Positions 25,282-35,087 of a stretch of 64,000 nucleotides of DNA are shown one piece after another. Position 1 is the first letter of the stretch; every line of letters starts with the position of its first letter. Made by a program: the position numbers and the translations under genes. This DNA is from an uncultured Oscillospiraceae bacterium. GTDB taxonomy: Bacteria; Bacillota; Clostridia; Oscillospirales; Oscillospiraceae. Under the pieces are notes generated by a model, which saw nothing but the letters and a program-made list of their open reading frames with translations, was not told where the DNA came from and searched no databases. Location: positions 1 through 64,000 of the forward strand of contig CAAFLF010000019.1 in the NCBI GenBank assembly GCA_900763685.1, read 5' to 3'.

Positions 25282-25300
25282 GAAGGGAGGAGCATAACGT

Positions 25301-25933
25301 ATGAATATCGGCAAGCAGTTTAAGGAAGGCATGATCACCAACAACCCCGTTCTGGTGCAGCTCCTCGGCATGTGCTCCACCATGGCGATCACCACCTCCT
25401 TCTTCAACGGCCTGGGCATGGGCGTGGCCGTCATCATCATCCTGACGCTCTCCAACGTCCTGATCTCCGCCATGCGGAAGATCATCCCCGATAAGATCCG
25501 GATCGCCATGTTCATCGTGGTGATCGCGGGCTTCGTCACCTGCGTGGACCTGCTGCTGCAGGCCTTCGTCCCCGCCCTGAGCGAGTCTCTCGGCGTCTTC
25601 ATCCCCCTGATCGTCGTCAACTGCATCATCCTGGGCCGCGCCGAGGCGTTCTCCTATAAGAACGGCATCGCCGCTTCCTTCTTTGACGGCATCTTCCAGG
25701 GCGTGGGCTACACCGTGGTCCTCGTCATCATGTGCGTCATCCGTGAGCTGCTGGGCTCCGGCACCTTCGGCGGCGGTCTGCTGAACGGCGGCCAGGGCAT
25801 CCGGATCATCCCCGAGCAGTTCGGCGTGAAGATCATGACCCTGCCCGTGGGCGGCTTCCTGGTGCTGGGCGTGCTCATCGCCGTGATGCAGTGGGCTCTT
25901 GCGAGACCTAAGAAGAAGGAGGAGAAGAACTAA
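25301..25933 (+). CDS. rnfE: Rnf complex subunit E
   Basis: A 210-residue membrane subunit of the NqrD/RnfE family with about six hydrophobic segments and the family pattern NNPVLVQLLGMCSTMAIT near the start and LIVVNCIILGRAEAF in the middle, where a conserved Cys helps hold an Fe-S centre between RnfA and RnfE in known structures. GGGAGGAGCATAACGT precedes the ATG. Confidence 0.95.
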   Translation: MNIGKQFKEGMITNNPVLVQLLGMCSTMAITTSFFNGLGMGVAVIIILTLSNVLISAMRKIIPDKIRIAMFIVVIAGFVTCVDLLLQAFVPALSESLGVFIPLIVVNCIILGRAEAFSYKNGIAASFFDGIFQGVGYTVVLVIMCVIRELLGSGTFGGGLLNGGQGIRIIPEQFGVKIMTLPVGGFLVLGVLIAVMQWALARPKKKEEKN

Positions 25934-26529
25934 TGAGCGCCGGACTTACCAACATTCTCTCCATCGCGCTGGGCGCGATCCTGGTCAATAACTTCATCTT
26001 CTCCCAGTTCCTGGGCTGCTGCCCCTTCCTGGGCGTTTCCAAGAAGCTGGACACCGCCATGGGCATGGGCCTGGCCGTCACCTTCGTCATGGGTCTGGCC
26101 TCCGCCGTGTGCTATGCGGTGAACGAGTTCATCCTGGTGAAGTTCGACCTTCAGTACATGCAGACCGTGGCCTTCATCCTGGTCATCGCGGCTCTCGTGC
26201 AGTTCATCGAGATGTTCCTGCAGAAGTCCATGCCTGCCCTGTATACCGCTCTCGGCATCTACCTGCCCCTCATCACCACCAACTGCGCGGTGCTGGGCGT
26301 GGTGCTGCTGAACGTGCAGAACAAGTACAACTTCATCGAGTCCCTGGTGTACGGCGTCACCGGCGGCCTGGGTTTCCTGCTGGCCATCGTGCTCTTCGCC
26401 GGCGTGCGGGAGCGCAACGTCTTCGCGGACTGCCCCAAGTGCTTTGAGGGCTTCCCCATCGCCCTGGTCACCGCCGGCCTCATGGCCCTGAGCTTCATGG
26501 GCTTCTCCGGCCTGTCTGTCTTCGGCTAA
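25933..26529 (+). CDS. rnfA: Rnf complex subunit A
   Basis: A 198-residue membrane subunit of the NqrE/RnfA family, paralogous to RnfE with opposite topology. It has NNFIFSQFLGCCPFLGVSK near the start and LITTNCAVLGV in the middle; the Cys residues pair with those of RnfE around an Fe-S centre in known structures. Its ATG shares a base with the rnfE stop. Confidence 0.95.
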   Translation: MSAGLTNILSIALGAILVNNFIFSQFLGCCPFLGVSKKLDTAMGMGLAVTFVMGLASAVCYAVNEFILVKFDLQYMQTVAFILVIAALVQFIEMFLQKSMPALYTALGIYLPLITTNCAVLGVVLLNVQNKYNFIESLVYGVTGGLGFLLAIVLFAGVRERNVFADCPKCFEGFPIALVTAGLMALSFMGFSGLSVFG

Positions 26530-26542
26530 GGAGGAAAGAGAA

Positions 26543-27454
26543 ATGGATGTTATGAATATCGTCAGCGCCGTGGTCGTTCTCGCGGTCATGGGCGCCGTCT
26601 TCGGCCTGATCCTGGCCGTCGCCTCCAAGGTCTTCGAGGTGAAGAAGGACCCCCGTGAGGAAGAGATCCTGGGCCACCTGGCCGGCGCCAACTGCGGCGG
26701 CTGCGGCTTCGCCGGCTGCGGCGCCTGCGCCGCCGCCATCGTGGAGGGCAAGGCCCCTGTCACCGCCTGCGCCCCCGCCGGCGCCGAGAACGCCGCCGCC
26801 ATCGCCGCCATCATGGGCATGGAGGCTCCCTCCGGGGAGCGCAAGGTGGCCTTCGTCCGCTGTAACGGCGGCGTCCACGCCAATAAGCGTTATGAGTACC
26901 GGGGCGTCCATGACTGCATCGGCGCCACCAAGGTGGCCGCCGGTCCCCTGGACTGCGGCTTCGGCTGCTTCGGCCTGGGCTCCTGCGTCAGCGCCTGCCA
27001 GTTCGGCGCCATGACCATCGGCCCCAACGGCTCCGCCGTGGTGGACCCCGACAAGTGCACCGACTGCGGCGCCTGCATGAAGGCCTGCCCCCGCAAGCTC
27101 ATCGTGGAGGTCCCCGCCAGCGCCAAGGTCCACGTGGCCTGCGCCAACCTGGACAAGGGCAAGGCTGCCATGTCCGTCTGCTCCAGCTCCTGCATCGGCT
27201 GCGGCCTCTGCCAGAAGGAGTGCCGCAAGGACGCCATCCATGTGGAGAACGGCGTGGCCGTCATCGATTACGCCAAGTGCGTGGGCTGCAAGCTCTGTAC
27301 CAAGGTCTGCCCGAGAGACGCCATCCTGCCCATCGCCACCGCCGAGGAGAAGGAGAAGTACAAGGCCATCAAGAAGGCTCAGGCCGAGAAGGCCGCTGCC
27401 GCCGCCAAGGCCGCCGCTGAGAAGGCCGCCGAGGCTCCCAAGGCCGAGGGCTGA
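26543..27454 (+). CDS. rnfB: Rnf complex subunit B, polyferredoxin
   Basis: RnfB accepts electrons from ferredoxin. The 303-residue protein has one N-terminal membrane helix, a CGGCGFAGCGAC cluster-binding motif, and several ferredoxin-type motifs (CTDCGACMKACP, CIGCGLCQKEC, CVGCKLCTKVCP) plus CGFGCFGLGSC. The last 30 residues are an Ala/Lys-rich helix. It closes the operon and is followed by a strong terminator. Confidence 0.95.
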   Translation: MDVMNIVSAVVVLAVMGAVFGLILAVASKVFEVKKDPREEEILGHLAGANCGGCGFAGCGACAAAIVEGKAPVTACAPAGAENAAAIAAIMGMEAPSGERKVAFVRCNGGVHANKRYEYRGVHDCIGATKVAAGPLDCGFGCFGLGSCVSACQFGAMTIGPNGSAVVDPDKCTDCGACMKACPRKLIVEVPASAKVHVACANLDKGKAAMSVCSSSCIGCGLCQKECRKDAIHVENGVAVIDYAKCVGCKLCTKVCPRDAILPIATAEEKEKYKAIKKAQAEKAAAAAKAAAEKAAEAPKAEG

Positions 27455-27477
27455 TCCCCCTCCCGAGAAAGACCCCC

Positions 27478-27513
27478 AAGACCCCCGCGGGCTCCCGCCC
27501 GCGGGGGTCTTTT
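27478..27513 (+). terminator. rho-independent terminator of the rnf operon
   Basis: AAGACCCCCGCGGG pairs with CCCGCGGGGGTCTT around a six-base loop, then TT. Confidence 0.9.
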
Positions 27514-27589
27514 CACGCCCATTCCCAGGCGGGATATCACTCTTTTCAGTCTCTTCATTTTGAATTTACAAATTGTTTAATTCCGGGCG

Positions 27590-27618
27590 TTGACAGGGGC
27601 GGGGGAGAGTGGTACACT
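27590..27618 (+). promoter_or_regulatory. promoter of the hrcA-grpE-dnaK-dnaJ operon
   Basis: A perfect TTGACA and TACACT are 17 bases apart, directly upstream of the CIRCE element. Confidence 0.85.
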
Positions 27619-27622
27619 CCAT

Positions 27623-27649
27623 TTAGCACTCGAGGAAAAGGAGTGCTAA
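27623..27649. promoter_or_regulatory. CIRCE element, HrcA operator
   Basis: TTAGCACTC-N9-GAGTGCTAA matches the CIRCE consensus without mismatch. It starts five bases after the -10 box, so HrcA binding would block transcription of its own operon. Confidence 0.97.
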
Positions 27650-27669
27650 ACCAAATCGAGGTGTCCATC

Positions 27670-28707
27670 ATGGAGCTCAGTGAGCGGAAAAAGCAGATAC
27701 TGAAGGCCGTGGTGGAGGATTACGTGGCCACGGCGGAGCCGGTGGGCTCCAAGGCCATCGCCGCCGAGATGGGCGTGAGCTCCGCCACCGTCCGCAACGA
27801 GCTGGCGGACCTGGTGGAGCTGGGTTACCTGGAGCAGCCCCACACCTCCGCCGGGCGGGTGCCCTCCCCCAAGGGCTACCGGCTCTACGTCAACGAGCTG
27901 ATGGAAAAGCAGCGCCTCTCCCTGGCCGAGACCGAGAAGATCAACGACGCCCTCCACCTGAAAATGGAGGAGCTGGACCGGCTTTTAAGCCAGGCGGGCC
28001 AGGCCGTGAGCCGCTACGTGAACTATCCCGCCTACGTGGCCGCCGCCGGAAAGAACGCCCTCAGCGTCCAGCGCTTTGAGCTCCTGCGGATGGAGCCCCA
28101 GAGCCTCATCGCGGTCCTGATGCTCAGCGACCAGCGGGTCCGCTCCCAGCTCCTGCGCCTGCAGCTCCCGGTGGAGGCCGAGCAGCTTCCCCCCGTGACG
28201 AAGCTCCTGAACGAGAGCTTCACCGGTATCTCCGGCAAGGAGATGAACCTCCGGCTCATGTCCCTCTCCAGCGCCGTGCCCCCGGCCCTCTTCCTCCTCC
28301 TCAACCAGATCGTCTCCTACGGAGCTGAGCAGCTGGAGGAGCTGGGCCAGAAGACCTTCGTCACCGCCGGCACGAGAGAGCTTTTGAAGCTCCCGGAGTT
28401 CCGGGACGCCGACAAGGCCCACGAGCTCATGAGCTTCCTCTCGGACAGCACCGAGAAGCTCCCGGTGCCGGATGACGGCAGCCCCATGAAGATTTTGATC
28501 GGGCCGGAAAACGTCTCCGACGCTCTCCACGACACCAGCGTGGTGGTGGCCAGCTATGACATCGGGGACAATATGCGGGGCCTCATCGGCGTGGTGGGCC
28601 CCACCAGAATGGATTACGCGGCCGTGGCGGCCCGGCTCTCCGGTTTCGCGGAGGGGCTGACGCGGATGTTTGGAAAAAACGGGTTACCCCCGAAGGAGGA
28701 ACAGTAA
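27670..28707 (+). CDS. hrcA: heat-inducible transcription repressor HrcA
   Basis: HrcA represses class I heat-shock genes by binding CIRCE. The 345-residue protein starts at the ATG six bases after GAGGTG. It has the winged-helix part (LSERKKQILKAVVEDY, SSATVRNELADL, LEQPHTSAGRVPS) and the GAF-like C-terminal region ending in LIGVVGPTRMDY. First gene of the operon, autoregulated through the CIRCE site just upstream. Confidence 0.96.
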   Translation: MELSERKKQILKAVVEDYVATAEPVGSKAIAAEMGVSSATVRNELADLVELGYLEQPHTSAGRVPSPKGYRLYVNELMEKQRLSLAETEKINDALHLKMEELDRLLSQAGQAVSRYVNYPAYVAAAGKNALSVQRFELLRMEPQSLIAVLMLSDQRVRSQLLRLQLPVEAEQLPPVTKLLNESFTGISGKEMNLRLMSLSSAVPPALFLLLNQIVSYGAEQLEELGQKTFVTAGTRELLKLPEFRDADKAHELMSFLSDSTEKLPVPDDGSPMKILIGPENVSDALHDTSVVVASYDIGDNMRGLIGVVGPTRMDYAAVAARLSGFAEGLTRMFGKNGLPPKEEQ

Positions 28708-29304
28708 ATGAGCGAGGAGAGCAAGCGTCCCGAAGAGACCCCGGAGACCCAGGGTGGCGAGGCCCCCGAGACCGAGCCCAAGGCGGAAGCCGAGGCCCCC
28801 AAGGACGAGAAGAAGCCCAAAAAGAAGAAGGAAAAGACCTACACCCTCACCCGGGAGCAGATGGAGAAGGCGGAGCTGGCGGCCAAGCAACTGGCTTCCG
28901 TCACCGACCAGTTCACCCGGCTGACGGCGGAGTACGATAACTACCGCAAGCGCACCGCCAAGGAGAAGGAGACCATCTACCAGGACGCCAAGCTGGACAC
29001 CGTCAAGGCCTTCCTGGCCGTCTACGACAACCTGGAGCGGGCCGTCGCCACCAACGCCGACCCCGATTCCCCCCACCGCAAGGGCCTGGAGCTGATTTTC
29101 AGCCAGTTCAAGGAGATCCTCAAAAAGCTGGGCGTGGAGGAGATGGAGGCCCTGGGCCAGCCCTTCGACCCCCAGCGCCACAACGCCGTCATGCACATTG
29201 AGAGCGAGGATCTCGGGGAGAATGTAGTGAGCCAGGTCTTCCAGGCCGGCTTCACGCTGGACGGCAAGGTCGTAAGATTCGCCATCGTACAAGTCGCAAA
29301 TTAA
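28708..29304 (+). CDS. grpE: nucleotide exchange factor GrpE
   Basis: GrpE releases ADP from DnaK. The 198-residue protein has an acidic and Lys-rich N-terminal tail, a long coiled coil from about residue 50 to 110 (FTRLTAEYDNYRKRT), and the C-terminal beta domain with MEALGQPFDPQRHNAVMH. It starts directly after the hrcA stop, with a GAAGGAGG ribosome site inside hrcA. Confidence 0.95.
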   Translation: MSEESKRPEETPETQGGEAPETEPKAEAEAPKDEKKPKKKKEKTYTLTREQMEKAELAAKQLASVTDQFTRLTAEYDNYRKRTAKEKETIYQDAKLDTVKAFLAVYDNLERAVATNADPDSPHRKGLELIFSQFKEILKKLGVEEMEALGQPFDPQRHNAVMHIESEDLGENVVSQVFQAGFTLDGKVVRFAIVQVAN

Positions 29305-29307
29305 AGA

Positions 29308-29450
29308 GGGGACTTCGTCCCCCCTTTAGATTCCCCCCACCAGTGACGTCGGTCACTGGTGACGCCGCCCAAGGCGGCTGAGTCAAGGTATTTTCCCGAC
29401 GTACACGCCGCCGGAAAAATGATTTTGCCCCGCTCCGGCGGGACGGGGGA
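29308..29450. repeat. palindrome-rich intergenic element between grpE and dnaK
   Basis: Holds GAGGGGAC/GTCCCC, then CACCAGTGAC-GTCG-GTCACTGGTG, then GCCGCC/GGCGGC. A stretch AGGTATTTTCC followed by CGCCGCCGGAAAAATGATTTTG closely matches part of the region at 61800-61890. It looks like a dispersed repeat. It breaks the operon and could reduce or set dnaK mRNA level. No dnaK promoter was seen. Confidence 0.5.
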
Positions 29451-29500
29451 GCATAGAATCAGTCAATATGAAAAATTGAAATAAATCGGAGGTATTCATT

Positions 29501-31351
29501 ATGTCTAAGGTTATCGGTATCGATCTGGGTACTACCAACAGCTGCGTGGCCGTCATGGAGGGCGGCGAGGCCGTGGTCATCGCCAACGCGGAGGGCAACC
29601 GTACCACCCCGTCCGTGGTGGCATTCTCCAAGACCGGCGAGCGTATGGTGGGCCAGGTGGCAAAGCGCCAGGCCATCACCAACCCCGAGCGCACCATCTC
29701 CTCCATCAAGCGGGAGATGGGCAGCGACTATAAGGTCACCGTGGACGGCAAGGCCTACACCCCCCAGGAGATCAGCGCCATGATCCTGCAGAAGCTGAAG
29801 AGCGACGCCGAGGCCTACCTGGGCCAGCCCGTTTCCGAGGCTGTCATCACCGTTCCCGCCTACTTCACGGACTCCCAGCGCCAGGCCACCAAGGACGCCG
29901 GCAAGATCGCGGGCCTGGAGGTCAAGCGTATCATCAACGAGCCCACCGCCGCGGCCCTCGCCTACGGCGTCGATAAGGAGCAGAGCCAGAAGATCATGGT
30001 CTACGACCTGGGCGGCGGCACCTTCGATGTCTCCATCCTGGAGATCGACGACGGCGTCATCGAGGTCCTGGCCACCGCCGGCAACAACCGCCTGGGCGGC
30101 GACGACTTCGACGAGTGCATCATGAAGTATCTCGTCAGCGAGTTCAAGCGCGCCGAGGGCGTGGACCTCTCCGGCGACAAGGTCGCTATGCAGCGCCTGA
30201 AGGAAGCCGCCGAGAAGGCCAAGATCGAGCTCTCCGGCGTCACCTCCTCCAACATCAACCTGCCCTATATCACCGCCGATTCCACCGGCCCCAAGCACCT
30301 GGACATGACCCTCACCCGGGCCAAGTTCAACGAGCTTACCGCCCACTTGGTGGAGGCCACCGCCGGCCCCGTGCGCCAGGCCATGAGCGACGCCGGCCTC
30401 TCCGGCAGTGACATCGCCAAGGTCCTGATGGTGGGTGGCTCCAGCCGGATCCCCGCCGTCCAGGAGATGGTCAAGAAGCTCACCGGCAAGGAAGGCTTCA
30501 AGGGCATCAACCCCGATGAGTGCGTTGCCATGGGCGCGGCCCTCCAGGGCGGCGTGCTGACGGGCGACGTCAAGGGCCTCCTGCTGCTGGATGTCACCCC
30601 CCTGAGCCTCGGCATCGAGACCATGGGCGGCGTCTGCACCAAGCTCATCGACCGCAACACCACCATCCCCGTGAAGAAGAGCCAGATCTTCTCCACCGCC
30701 GCCGATAACCAGACCTCCGTCGAAGTCAACGTCCTCCAGGGCGAGCGGGAAATGGCCGCCGCCAACAAGAGTCTCGGCCGCTTCCACCTGGACGGCATCG
30801 CTCCCGCCCGCCGGGGCGTCCCCCAGATCGAAGTCACCTTCGATATCGACGCCAACGGCATCGTGAACGTCAGCGCCAAGGATCTTGGCACCGGCAAGGA
30901 GCAGCACATCACCATCACCTCCTCCTCCAACATGAGCAAGGACGACATCGAGAAGGCCGTCAAGGAAGCCGAGCAGTATGCCGCCCAGGACGCCAAGCTC
31001 AAGGAGGAAGTCGAGGTCCGCAACCAGGCCGACCAGATGGTCTATCAGAGCGAGAAGACCCTGGGCGAGGTGGGCGACAAGATCAGCGCCGACGAGAAGG
31101 CCAAGGTCCAGGCCGGCATCGACAAGCTGAAGGAGACCCTGAAGGGCACCGACACCGCCGCCATCAAGGCCGCCACCGAGGAGCTGACGAAGGAGTTCTA
31201 CGCCGTCAGCGAGAAGCTCTATCAGCAGGCCAATCCCCAGGGCGCTCAGGGCGGCGCCCAGCCCGGCCCCGACGCCTCCGCTCAGGGCGGCCAGCAGTAC
31301 TACGACGCCGACTACAAGGTGGTCGATGACGACGACCAGAACAAGAAGTAA
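29501..31351 (+). CDS. dnaK: chaperone DnaK (Hsp70)
   Basis: The ATP-driven Hsp70 chaperone, 616 residues, normal length. The ATPase domain starts [16 protein letters not shown] and contains the phosphate-binding loop [10 protein letters not shown]; the linker region [15 protein letters not shown] leads into the peptide-binding domain, and the C-terminal lid ends with a Gly/Gln-rich acidic tail ([10 protein letters not shown]). TCGGAGG precedes the ATG. It lies in hrcA-grpE-dnaK-dnaJ order. Confidence 0.98.
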   Translation: MSKVIGIDLGTTNSCVAVMEGGEAVVIANAEGNRTTPSVVAFSKTGERMVGQVAKRQAITNPERTISSIKREMGSDYKVTVDGKAYTPQEISAMILQKLKSDAEAYLGQPVSEAVITVPAYFTDSQRQATKDAGKIAGLEVKRIINEPTAAALAYGVDKEQSQKIMVYDLGGGTFDVSILEIDDGVIEVLATAGNNRLGGDDFDECIMKYLVSEFKRAEGVDLSGDKVAMQRLKEAAEKAKIELSGVTSSNINLPYITADSTGPKHLDMTLTRAKFNELTAHLVEATAGPVRQAMSDAGLSGSDIAKVLMVGGSSRIPAVQEMVKKLTGKEGFKGINPDECVAMGAALQGGVLTGDVKGLLLLDVTPLSLGIETMGGVCTKLIDRNTTIPVKKSQIFSTAADNQTSVEVNVLQGEREMAAANKSLGRFHLDGIAPARRGVPQIEVTFDIDANGIVNVSAKDLGTGKEQHITITSSSNMSKDDIEKAVKEAEQYAAQDAKLKEEVEVRNQADQMVYQSEKTLGEVGDKISADEKAKVQAGIDKLKETLKGTDTAAIKAATEELTKEFYAVSEKLYQQANPQGAQGGAQPGPDASAQGGQQYYDADYKVVDDDDQNKK

Positions 31352-31449
31352 AGCGATGCACTGACACGGAGCGGGACGGGGAGTTTTCCCCGCCCCCTTC
31401 CGGCGCTTATGCCCCCTTTGGGGCGGCGCGGACGGACAGGAGTTAAGAT

Positions 31450-32604
31450 ATGGCAGCAGAGAATAAACGGGACTACTACGAGGTCCTGGGCGTCCAGAAG
31501 GGCGCCAGCGAGGAAGAGATCAAAAAGGCCTATAAGAAAATGGCCCGGAAATATCACCCCGACCTGAACCCCGGCGACAAGGACGCCGAGGAGAAGTTCA
31601 AGGAGGTCAACGAGGCCTACGAGGTCCTCTCGGACTCCGAGAAGAAGGCCCGCTACGACCAGTTCGGCTTTGCCGGCGTGGACCCCAACTTCGGCGCTGG
31701 CGCCGGAGGCTGGGGCGGCGGCGCCGGCGGCGCGGGCTTTGACTTCGGTGACCTGGGGGACATCTTCGGCAGCTTCTTTGGCGGCGGCTTCGGCGGCGGC
31801 CAGACCCGCCGCAACCCCAACGCCCCCCAGCGGGGCGAGAGCATCCGCATGAACCTCACCATCAGCTTTGAGGAGGCCGCCTTCGGCTGCGAGAAGGAGC
31901 TCACCGTGGACCGCTACGAGAGCTGCGAGACCTGCCACGGCAGCGGCGCGGCCCCCGGCACCTCCCCCGAGACCTGCCCGGACTGCGGCGGCAGCGGCGT
32001 GGTCCAGACCCGGCGGCAGACCCCCATGGGCGTCTTCGCCTCCACCGCCCCCTGCTCCCGCTGCGGCGGCCGGGGCAAGATCATCAAGGAGCCCTGCAAG
32101 GACTGCCGGGGCAGCGGCGTGGTCCGCCGCAGCCGTAAGATCCAGGCCAGCGTCCCTGCCGGCATCGACAATGGGCAGACCATCTCCATCCGGGGCCAGG
32201 GCCACGCCGGGAAGAACGGCGGCCCCGCGGGCGACCTTCTCGTGACCATCACCGTCCGGCCCCACGAGCTCTTCCGCCGGGAGGGGACCAGCGTCCTCTG
32301 CGAGGCCCCCATCACCTTCCCCCAGGCGGTGCTGGGCGCCGAGCTGGAGATCCCCACCATCGACGGCAAGGTCAAGTACGACATCCCCGAGGGCACCCAG
32401 TCCGGCACCACCTTCCGCCTGAAGGGCAAGGGCATCCCCGCCCTCAACGGCCGGGGCCGGGGCGACCAGTATGTCACGGTCTACATCGAGACCCCCCGCA
32501 ACCTCAACCGGGAGCAGAAGGAGGCCCTGAAGAAGTTCGCCGAGGCCGTGGGCGAGAACAACTACGAGGAGCGGAAGTCCTTCTTCCGGAAGTTCAAGAA
32601 GTAA
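31450..32604 (+). CDS. dnaJ: chaperone DnaJ (Hsp40)
   Basis: The DnaK co-chaperone, 384 residues. The J domain has the HPD motif (KYHPDLN), followed by a Gly/Phe-rich region, four zinc-binding CxxCxGxG-type repeats ([32 protein letters not shown]) and the C-terminal substrate domains. AGGAG precedes the ATG. Last gene of the heat-shock operon; the next gene starts two bases after the stop. Confidence 0.97.
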   Translation: MAAENKRDYYEVLGVQKGASEEEIKKAYKKMARKYHPDLNPGDKDAEEKFKEVNEAYEVLSDSEKKARYDQFGFAGVDPNFGAGAGGWGGGAGGAGFDFGDLGDIFGSFFGGGFGGGQTRRNPNAPQRGESIRMNLTISFEEAAFGCEKELTVDRYESCETCHGSGAAPGTSPETCPDCGGSGVVQTRRQTPMGVFASTAPCSRCGGRGKIIKEPCKDCRGSGVVRRSRKIQASVPAGIDNGQTISIRGQGHAGKNGGPAGDLLVTITVRPHELFRREGTSVLCEAPITFPQAVLGAELEIPTIDGKVKYDIPEGTQSGTTFRLKGKGIPALNGRGRGDQYVTVYIETPRNLNREQKEALKKFAEAVGENNYEERKSFFRKFKK

Positions 32605-32605
32605 G

Positions 32606-33442
32606 ATGAGAAACGGCAAATATATCACCGATTACCACCTGCACTCCACCATCTCCCCGGACGGCAACAACACCATGACGGAGATGGCGGAGGCCGCCGT
32701 GAAGCTGGGCGTCGATGAGCTCTGCTTCACGGACCACGTGGAGCCCCTCCATTGGCTCAAATGGAACGACCCGCCCCGGGAGAAGGGGAGCTACGATTGG
32801 CCTGCCATGGTCCGCCAGTTTGAGGACGCCAAGGCCGCCCTGGGCGACCGTATCCGCCTTCGCCTGGGGGCGGAGCTGGGGGAGTGCGTCGCCGCCTTCG
32901 ACGTGGCGGACAGCTTTCTCGATACCGCCCCGGCGCTGGATTTCACCATCGGCTCCGTCCACGTCTACCGGCTGGAGAGCGGCGTTTGGGACGATTTCTG
33001 CTGGGTGGAGAGCGACGATCCCACCCGCTGGGACTGGATCGCCGGGCGCTACCTGGACGAGCTGGAGAAGATGGTCTCCTGGGGCCGCTTCACCGTCCTG
33101 GGCCACCTGACCCTGCCGGAGCGCTACGCCTGGGAGCGGCACCAGGTCCCCCTGAGCTTCGACCGCTATGAGGAGCGCCTGCGGGCCATCCTGAAAGCCG
33201 CCATCGACCGGGGCCTCGGCATCGAGCTCAACAGCAACCGGGGCAACGCCCCTCTGCCGGGGGAGAAGTGGCTGAAGATCTACCGGGAGCTGGGCGGCGA
33301 GATCATCACCCTGGGCAGCGACGCTCACCGCCCAGCGCACATCGCCTGCGCCATGGAGGAGCGGCAGGAGCTTCTGAAAGCCTGCGGCTTTACCGCCTTC
33401 TGCGCCTTTGACGCCGGTCAGCCCGTCTTCCACAAGCTCTGA
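32606..33442 (+). CDS. PHP-family histidinol-phosphatase-like protein
   Basis: A 278-residue PHP-domain phosphatase related to HisJ/HisK. Metal ligands are visible: DYHLHSTISPDG near the start (HxH), ELGE around residue 92, SVHVY near 118, LGHL near 170, and GSDAHRP near the C-terminus. In other bacteria such proteins remove phosphate from L-histidinol phosphate, but similar PHP proteins act on other phosphates. No histidine genes are near. It starts directly after dnaJ, so heat-shock read-through is possible. Confidence 0.8.
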   Translation: MRNGKYITDYHLHSTISPDGNNTMTEMAEAAVKLGVDELCFTDHVEPLHWLKWNDPPREKGSYDWPAMVRQFEDAKAALGDRIRLRLGAELGECVAAFDVADSFLDTAPALDFTIGSVHVYRLESGVWDDFCWVESDDPTRWDWIAGRYLDELEKMVSWGRFTVLGHLTLPERYAWERHQVPLSFDRYEERLRAILKAAIDRGLGIELNSNRGNAPLPGEKWLKIYRELGGEIITLGSDAHRPAHIACAMEERQELLKACGFTAFCAFDAGQPVFHKL

Positions 33443-33465
33443 GCGGAGAATTTACAATTCGTTCC

Positions 33466-33494
33466 TTGCATCCCGGGGAAAAACGGGGTAAAAT
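33466..33494 (+). promoter_or_regulatory. rpiB promoter
   Basis: TTGCAT and TAAAAT are 17 bases apart, about 65 bases before the gene. Confidence 0.65.
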
Positions 33495-33558
33495 ACGAAA
33501 AAACGCCCCGGCGGACCGGGGGACAGCGCCCGGAAGGGCGCGGAAAAGGAGCACAGTT

Positions 33559-34002
33559 ATGATGAAGATCGCACTGGGCAGCGACCACGGCGGCTACGCC
33601 CTGAAGTGTAAGATCAAGGAGCACCTGGAAGGCCAGGGCTACGAGTGCGTGGACTTCGGCTGCCACAGTCTCGAGAGCTGCGATTACCCCGACTTCGGCG
33701 AGGCCGCGGCCCGTGCCGTGGCGGCGGGGGACTGCCCCCGGGGCATCGTCATCTGCACCACCGGCATCGGCATCTCCATGGCCGCCAACAAGGTCCATGG
33801 CATCCGCTGCGCCCACTGTGCGGACACCGTGGAGGCCCGCCTGACCCGGGAGCACAACGACGCCAACATGATGGCCATCGGCGCCGGCTTCACCGGCGAG
33901 CTCCTGGCCCTGGAGATGGTGGATGTCTTCCTGAACACCCCCTTCTCCGAGGGGGAGCGCCATGCCCGCCGGGTGGCCAAGGTCAACGCCATCCAGCCCT
34001 GA
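33559..34002 (+). CDS. rpiB: ribose-5-phosphate isomerase B
   Basis: RpiB interconverts ribose 5-phosphate and ribulose 5-phosphate. The 147-residue protein has GSDHGGYALK near the start, the catalytic Cys in ICTTGIGISMAANK, and HNDANMMAIGA. The ATG at 33559 follows AAAGGAG; a second ATG follows at once. LacAB/RpiB-family isomerases can differ in substrate, but this pattern fits RpiB. Confidence 0.94.
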   Translation: MMKIALGSDHGGYALKCKIKEHLEGQGYECVDFGCHSLESCDYPDFGEAAARAVAAGDCPRGIVICTTGIGISMAANKVHGIRCAHCADTVEARLTREHNDANMMAIGAGFTGELLALEMVDVFLNTPFSEGERHARRVAKVNAIQP

Positions 34003-34049
34003 TATCCCCGGCGGGAGTTCCCGCCTGACCCCTGGAAGGAGGAATCCCC

Positions 34050-35051
34050 GTGGCGACAAGAGGCTACAGCGGCTATAAGGGCCGCAAATCCCCCTGGAAG
34101 ATCGTGGCGGCCATCCTGCTGGTGCTGGTGATCCTGGCGGCGGCAGGCGTCCTGATGCTGCAGAAATACCTGGTCTATGACGCCTCCGGCACGCCCCACC
34201 TGCGCCTGCCGGGGCAGGAGGAGATCAAGACCCCCTCGTCCTCCGGCGGTGCCTCGTCCTCCGGGGACTTGGGCCCGGTGGATGTCACCATCGACCTGCC
34301 GGAGCGGCAGAGCGTCCTGGGCTACCTCCTGACAGCCCCCAACGCCGATCTCACGCCCTATCTGGCTCTGGACGGCGACCTGAACGCCGTGGCCGTCACC
34401 CTGAAGGGGGCGGACGGCCAGCTCCGGACCGACTGGCAGGACGACGAGACTCTGAAGAGCGTCCTCTCCGACGAGAGCCGCCACACCATCGCCCGGATCT
34501 CCTGCTTCCTGGACGGGGCCAACGCCCGGAGCCAGGTGAAGGAGATGGGCCTGGAGAATACCGGCGGCTACATCTTCTACGACGCCACCAACCGCAATTG
34601 GCTGGATCCCGGCAAGCCCGCCGCCCGGGAATTCCTGCTGGACCTCATCCGTCAGGCCGCCGAGGCGGGCTTTGATGAGATTTTGCTGACGGAGGTTTTC
34701 TACCCCACGGAAGGGAAGCTGGATAAGATCGCCTACTCCGCCGATCGGACCGAGAGCCTCACCCTCTTCCTGACGGAGGCCAAGGGGCTTCTTGCGGACT
34801 ACCCCGGCGTCACCCTCTCCGTGGCCGTGACGGATACCCTCCTCCTGGACGGGGAGGACGAGACCAGCGGCCAGTCCCTCTCCGGCTTCGCCGCCCTGGC
34901 GGATGCCATCTACGCCCTCTGCGAGGGCGGGGACTATGAGGCCGCCAAGGCCGCCGTGGCAGAGGCCGCCGGCGGCAAGACCACCGCCTTCGTGGCCCTC
35001 TTCGACGGCGTGGGCTATCCGCCGGAGGAGTATTTGATCCCCGAAGCGTAA
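34050..35051 (+). CDS. membrane-anchored putative glycoside hydrolase-like protein (DUF4015 type)
   Basis: A 333-residue protein with a GTG start behind AAGGAGG. Residues 1-17 are basic, 18-38 form one membrane helix (IVAAILLVLVILAAAGVLML), then a Ser/Gly-rich linker, and an extracellular domain from about 75. The domain looks like a TIM-barrel sugar hydrolase of the DUF4015 kind (LNAVAVTLKGADGQL, ISCFLDGANA, NRNWLDPGKPAAREFLLDLIRQAAEAGFDEILLTEV has the expected D-P and E-V ends). Activity is not proven for the family. It follows rpiB by 47 bases without a clear terminator, so the two may be co-transcribed. Confidence 0.65.
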   Translation: MATRGYSGYKGRKSPWKIVAAILLVLVILAAAGVLMLQKYLVYDASGTPHLRLPGQEEIKTPSSSGGASSSGDLGPVDVTIDLPERQSVLGYLLTAPNADLTPYLALDGDLNAVAVTLKGADGQLRTDWQDDETLKSVLSDESRHTIARISCFLDGANARSQVKEMGLENTGGYIFYDATNRNWLDPGKPAAREFLLDLIRQAAEAGFDEILLTEVFYPTEGKLDKIAYSADRTESLTLFLTEAKGLLADYPGVTLSVAVTDTLLLDGEDETSGQSLSGFAALADAIYALCEGGDYEAAKAAVAEAAGGKTTAFVALFDGVGYPPEEYLIPEA

Positions 35052-35056
35052 AAACC

Positions 35057-35080
35057 AAGGGCCGCCGAAAGGCGGCCCTT
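35057..35080. terminator. bidirectional terminator between convergent genes
   Basis: AAGGGCCGCC and GGCGGCCCTT pair around GAAA. The T-run (GGTTTTTACG) is on the minus strand, so it mainly serves the MBL-fold gene. Confidence 0.8.
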
Positions 35081-35087
35081 GTCCGTA

